From Siderastrea radians (lineage: Eukaryota > Cnidaria > Anthozoa > Scleractinia > Rhizangiidae), in contig OZ024891.1 of the NCBI GenBank assembly GCA_964017195.1, positions 6,411,994 through 6,475,993 on the forward strand: 64,000 nt of DNA, read 5' to 3'. Position numbers and translations under genes: made by a program. Positions 63,013 through 64,000 of the stretch are shown piece by piece (positions within the stretch are counted from its first letter, which is position 1; every line of letters starts with the position of its first letter). Under the pieces are notes generated by a model that saw only the letters and a program-made list of their open reading frames with translations, was not told where the DNA came from and did no database searches.

Positions 63013-63280
63013 GTAAGGTTGTGACAATGGTTTGAATAATACGTTATTCTCCCTAAAGCCGATTTCAGAGTGGCTGTAAAATGCTGTTAACACGGTAAAC
63101 ATTTTCAAGTGCATTCGACAGTGCATCCATTCTACATTGTTTTGCACTTGGTGAACAAACCTTGCGTGGCTTACAACTTCAGAAGAAGCAACAAGATTAC
63201 CGTTCATAGTTTAACTCGTACTTTCTCTAAAACTCAATTACCGCCATGGAGGTGCCATTTTATGGAATAAACGAGGGGGT

Positions 63281-63316
<36 letters not shown>

Positions 63317-63389
63317 GACGTGAAACACAAAATTTTGGATTTATCAACTGAGTTGATAAGGCAACTTGGCCACCGTAAAGAGATTGAGA

Positions 63390-63423
63390 GCTGACGTTTC
63401 GAGCGTTAGCCCTTCGTCAGAGC
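63390..63423 (-). ncRNA. hammerhead ribozyme of the Penelope-like element
   Basis: Best copy in the window. Minus strand: GCT, CTGACGA, stem II GGGC-taac-GCTC (4 bp, one G-T), GAAA, CGTC, AGC. Stem I (GCT/AGC) pairs. Stem III would be the palindrome ACGT, so cleavage probably needs a dimer, as described for Penelope hammerheads. Confidence 0.6.
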
Positions 63424-63583
63424 GAATCAGGGAATTGTGGGTTGCACTTCATTTACATGGAGAGTGGTGGAGCTACGCTATTGGTAGGAACATGGCAACG
63501 TGAAAACAAGAATAAATTAAATGGATAGAAGATCCTCGCAGTTGTTAACGCAACTTATGCAAATTCACAATTTCAAGAATAAA

Positions 63584-63888
63584 TTAGTTGAATAAAAAGC
63601 GTTCGTTGATACCGTGGGGATTAAGTGTGCCGATTTGGAAAATGAATTTTTGTTCTAGATTTTTACGGCTTTCCGTGTCACCTTGGTGTAGGGAAAGGCC
63701 ACAGATCGTCGTGTGTTGGCTAGAATGATTAGGGAGATTGAAATGTCGGGCGACTGGTTTGGATGGGTCCTTGTCATTTCTTTCAACGTTTCGTAGGTGT
63801 TCGCGGAAACGGTCGCCTAGTCTCCTCCCTGTTTCACCAATGTATATCTTTTTGCATAAACTGCAACATTTTATGGAATGCTGTGTTT
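63584..63888 (-). pseudogene. GIY-YIG endonuclease C-terminus of Penelope-like element (partial)
   Basis: The frame contains 'CSLCKKIYIGETGRRLGDRF', 'REHLRNVERNDKDPSKPVAR', 'HFNLPNHSSQHT' and 'ESRKNLEQKFIFQIGTL', ending NERFLFN before TAA (63584-63586). K-Y-I-G-E-T-G-R-R-L is the GIY-YIG signature of Penelope-like reverse transcriptases. The reading frame meets a stop just upstream (about 63897), so this copy is decayed. The RT domain would lie beyond the window. Confidence 0.7.
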
Positions 63889-64000
63889 ACATATCTTACG
63901 GGCCCCAAATTTATGGCTTTTACTGTAATGTGAAGAAGGACAAATACTTGAAGGAACTTGATTTTTAGTGCCCAGTCAGTTCAGTCGCTTCCCAGACAAT

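Larger units (their letters stand above)
41732..62660. mobile_element. complete Polinton/Maverick (adintovirus-type) element, 20,929 bp
   Basis: Bounded by a 6-bp target duplication and inverted termini starting with AG. It encodes all hallmark genes without visible lesions: protein-primed PolB (58006), rve integrase with chromodomain (46236), double jelly-roll capsid protein (50394), adenain-like protease (51799) and packaging ATPase (52480). About 20 accessory or structural frames accompany them. Coding density is high and codon use is GC-richer than the flanks. Its intact frames and exact target duplication point to recent insertion. It lies in an intron of gene D. Confidence 0.95.
63268..64000 (-). 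mobile_element. Penelope-like element, 3' part (cut by window edge)
   Basis: On the minus strand: the end of a GIY-YIG endonuclease frame (63888-63584), a non-coding 3' region, a hammerhead core (63390-63423) and terminal words 'tggccacc...ctaactcc'-type shared with 13920 and 32690. It lies in the gene D intron after exon 11 (63012). Confidence 0.7.

Overview
This window reads as nuclear DNA of a cnidarian, most likely a stony coral. It is AT-rich and intron-rich, its host genes open with a signal-peptide exon, and it is full of SINEs, foldback elements and Penelope-like remnants. Species assignment is an inference from sequence character; no database was consulted.

Layout. Four spliced host genes on the + strand were assembled by hand from start codons, GT/AG splice signals and phase bookkeeping. 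Gene A (756-2064) encodes a 118-residue secreted basic protein. Gene B (8027-23248, 7 exons, 986 aa) encodes a secreted acidic protein with two related coiled-coil modules joined by a Pro/Ala/Gln-rich linker. Gene C (26720-33302, 7 exons, 982 aa) encodes a secreted protein with a long disordered region, a C-type lectin domain and an SGNH/GDSL hydrolase domain. Gene D (from 38063, at least 11 short phase-1 exons, continuing past 63012) encodes a secreted protein of unknown family. Between and within them lie a dead Tx1/L1-like LINE (15867-20960, minus), tRNA-derived SINEs, foldback and MITE elements, a PIF/Harbinger-type MITE (37409-37856), Penelope-like sequences with hammerhead-ribozyme cores, and a GIY-YIG endonuclease fragment at the right edge.

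The main object is a complete, apparently intact Polinton/Maverick (adintovirus-type) element of 20,929 bp at 41732-62660. It sits in an intron of gene D, is flanked by a 6-bp target-site duplication (ATCAAC at 41726-41731 and 62661-62666), and ends in terminal inverted repeats beginning AGTAGTAAATT. It carries the full morphogenesis and replication set: protein-primed DNA polymerase B, chromodomain integrase, double jelly-roll major capsid protein, adenain-like protease and packaging ATPase. It also has three paralogous FYVTLPS-type proteins, a series of small Arg-rich core-like proteins with a conserved GG or GEG site, a parvovirus-VP1-like phospholipase A2, a GRF zinc-finger protein, and a tRNA-like gene with a Pol III terminator between protease and ATPase.

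The least expected parts are a SLOG/DprA-like nucleotide-binding protein on the minus strand whose motif order looks circularly permuted, and a two-TM protein resembling the SLATT architecture. In bacteria those two folds are partners in nucleotide-signal immunity. A bidirectional promoter driving polymerase and an antisense acidic gene pair is present twice, in inverted orientation, the second copy heading a truncated gene. TATA boxes recur 40-110 bp before many start codons, often inside the upstream gene, and the ends carry CRE, CACGTG, CCAAT and CArG motifs. This suggests separate host Pol II promoters for most genes.
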